From contig NZ_FWFS01000010.1 of assembly GCF_900172375.1 (NCBI RefSeq), forward strand, positions 62,001 to 126,000: DNA of 64,000 bases, written 5' to 3'. The translations under genes and the position numbers were made by a program. This stretch comes from Aquimixticola soesokkakensis. GTDB lineage: Bacteria; Pseudomonadota; Alphaproteobacteria; Rhodobacterales; Rhodobacteraceae. The notes below the pieces were generated by a model. That model saw only the letters and a list, made by a program, of their open reading frames with translations. It did not search any database and was not told the origin of the DNA. Positions 62,361-64,000 of this stretch are shown here, piece by piece. Positions within the stretch are counted from its first letter, which is position 1; each line of letters begins with the position of its first letter.

Positions 62361-64000
62361 TTAAAAGGTTTTGGACAGGCTCAGTTTGAGGCTGCGCCCC
62401 GTGGCGTTGCGCGTGCTCAGGTAGGGGCGATAGGTTTCGTCAAACAGGTTTTCGACCGTTGCGCGAAACTCGATGCCCTCTGCCAGACCGGCGTTGGGGG
62501 TGTAGCCCGCCGAAACCGTGTAGACCGTATAGGCCTGCGAGGGCACCGTTCCGGGGTAATAGGTGGCGTTGGTATCGGGGGTGCGGTTCTGCGCCCAGGC
62601 GTGTTTGGCCTCCACCGACAGATCAAGTTGTTCGGCCAGCATTTTCTTGCCCAGCGTCACCTGTAGCGCATCGGCGGGGGCCCATTTGTAATCCTCATCC
62701 GTCCCGTTGATCGTGCCCCGTGTACGGGCCGCGTTCACATCGGCGTAAAAGGACGGATGCACGTAGGACAGTTCGACTTCAGCCCCCTTCAGGCGCGCAG
62801 AGTCCACGCCCGAATAGGTGGTGCCATCCCAGATCGCGGTGTCAAAGGCGGTGAATTTTGCCCGCAGCGCATCGCTGCCGGTCAGCACGCTTACCGCATC
62901 ATAGGACAGGCCCAGTTCAAAGGTGCGCGCCTTTTCGCTTTGTTCGCGATAGGCATCCGAGCGCAGATCGTCGAGGATAGGCAGGTTTTCGTTATAGGCC
63001 GCCGAACCGAAGACCGCCAGATCGGGGGTCAGTTCGTAGCGCGCCGACAGCGCGCCAGTGGTGGCTTTTGCACGGTAGGTTGCGCCATCGGGGACACCGT
63101 AAACGGTGGTATAGCTGACGGCGTCGTAATCATTCCCCTCCGAGCGCAGCGTTTGCTCTTCGTAGCGCAGTTGCGGGGTCAGCGTCAGCTTGTCGCCCAG
63201 CGCAATTTCATCCGTCACATAGAGCGAGAAACTGGTGTCATAGCCGCCCGGGGCAGAGGCATCGTTATAGCCGATGTAATCGCCCGCCAAGAGGGTCGAG
63301 GACCGTTCGCGCTGCTTGACCTCCACCCCGGTGAGCAGGCTGTGGCCCAAAGCGCCCGTGGCAAACCGCGCCTCGTTTTCCAGACGCAATGCGTAGGTCT
63401 CGGTGCTGTGATCGGCATTGTAGATGCCGCTGGTCGATGTCCCGGCCACATCGAAGATACGCATGTCTTCTTTCTTGTAGGTCAGCCGCGCTTCGACATT
63501 GATCAGGTCGTTGTCGATCGGGTTGTAGCGGTAGGCAAGATAGGCGGTGCTATCCTTGGTCTCGCGATCCACAAGCGTATCCGACCAGCTCGGAAGATAG
63601 GCGTTATAGGGCACATCGTATTCGGGCACCTCGTTGTAGGACACCGAGAACGTCAGCTTGTGCGCGTCGTTAAAGGCATAGTTTGCCTTCAACAGCGCCG
63701 AAGGCTGGTCGAAACCGGTGGCATCCTGCGTGGTGCCGCTGCCGTCCTTGCGATCTCCCACCGAGCGGTAGCCCAGAAAGGCAATCACATCGAGCTTGGA
63801 ATCGGGCGCAAACGCAAGGATCGTGGAGGTCGAATAACCGTTGCCGTTGCTCTCGTAGCCCAGTTTCTGGCGCAGCGCGAAGGTGTCGTCGCCGTCCAGA
63901 AAATCGGACGCCTCCTTGGTTTCGGCCTCGATCGTGCCGCCAATGGCCCCCGAGGAATAGCGGAAACTTTCCGCCGGTCCCCGCGTCACGGTGACAGTGC
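62361..64000 (-). CDS. hmuR: TonB-dependent haem/haemoglobin receptor, 5' end outside window
   Basis: The frame is open from the right edge to the stop at 62361 (about 546 codons), so signal peptide and most of the plug are missing. At the edge the plug end VTVTRGPAESFRYSSGAIGG is visible, followed by beta-barrel strands and the final YRPYLSTRNATGRSLKLSLSKTF with terminal Phe. First gene of hmuRSTUV by order; the promoter and any Irr/Fur box lie beyond the window. Confidence 0.9.
   Translation of the reverse strand, partial: TVTVTRGPAESFRYSSGAIGGTIEAETKEASDFLDGDDTFALRQKLGYESNGNGYSTSTILAFAPDSKLDVIAFLGYRSVGDRKDGSGTTQDATGFDQPSALLKANYAFNDAHKLTFSVSYNEVPEYDVPYNAYLPSWSDTLVDRETKDSTAYLAYRYNPIDNDLINVEARLTYKKEDMRIFDVAGTSTSGIYNADHSTETYALRLENEARFATGALGHSLLTGVEVKQRERSSTLLAGDYIGYNDASAPGGYDTSFSLYVTDEIALGDKLTLTPQLRYEEQTLRSEGNDYDAVSYTTVYGVPDGATYRAKATTGALSARYELTPDLAVFGSAAYNENLPILDDLRSDAYREQSEKARTFELGLSYDAVSVLTGSDALRAKFTAFDTAIWDGTTYSGVDSARLKGAEVELSYVHPSFYADVNAARTRGTINGTDEDYKWAPADALQVTLGKKMLAEQLDLSVEAKHAWAQNRTPDTNATYYPGTVPSQAYTVYTVSAGYTPNAGLAEGIEFRATVENLFDETYRPYLSTRNATGRSLKLSLSKTF

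Noticed and set aside
62361-64000. TonB-dependent receptor as flavonoid-glycoside receptor for the adjacent region
   Set aside because: Order with hmuS, hmuT, hmuU and hmuV fits the haem receptor, and the porin at 48479-49558 is the better entry candidate.

Overview
The window comes from a high-GC alphaproteobacterium, most likely a marine or plant/algae-associated member of the Rhodobacteraceae (Roseobacter group). Pointers are the fabB-fabI pair, the large monomeric NADP isocitrate dehydrogenase, tripartite TRAP transport, the ChvE/GguABC sugar importer with a GbpR-like regulator, the hmu haem locus and tightly overlapping ATGA/GTGA gene junctions. No rRNA, tRNA, CRISPR or insertion sequence was seen. 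The assignment rests on gene content, not on a marker gene.

Layout. 1-3378: accessory-looking segment with a partial DUF1963 protein and a small coupled gene pair that resembles an orphan immunity module. 3379-14935: mostly housekeeping and aromatic genes: fabB, fabI, a Cys-rich membrane protein, a degenerate site-2-protease-like protein, an alpha/beta hydrolase, a PLP ammonia-lyase, pobA-pcaD (4-hydroxybenzoate and beta-ketoadipate steps), an MFS exporter and icd. 15164-27779: a 14-gene indole-3-acetic acid catabolic locus (iacHABICDEFG plus iacR) continued on the same strand by a TRAP transporter, a ketopantoate-reductase-like enzyme and a class II aldolase. 28265-41903: a complete oxidative D-galactose/L-arabinose operon (importer chvE-gguAB, gguC/araD1, sugar dehydrogenase, lactonase, dehydratase, dgoK, dgoA, semialdehyde dehydrogenase, galM) with a divergent LysR regulator. 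41959-58031: a set of genes that reads as a flavonoid-glycoside utilisation region: bicupin quercetinase-like dioxygenase, VOC ring-cleavage dioxygenase, FAH-family hydrolase, FAD aromatic hydroxylase, two divergent LysR regulators of which one is strongly NodD-like, a porin, a GH3 glycosidase, a sugar-type ABC importer, an esterase and a GH78 alpha-L-rhamnosidase. 58020-64000: haem uptake and use (a VOC protein, hmuV, hmuU, hmuT, hmuS and the C-terminal part of hmuR).

How the parts fit. Most of the window converts plant- or algal-type compounds into central metabolites: auxin to catechol, 4-hydroxybenzoate and its protocatechuate product to 3-oxoadipate, galactose and arabinose to pyruvate and 2-oxoglutarate, and (by inference) rhamnosylated flavonoids to sugar plus phenolic acids. 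Each module carries its own regulator beside it, and several regulator/target intergenic regions hold clear inverted repeats. The flavonoid and iac assignments come from gene content and motifs; neither substrate has been shown for these genes.
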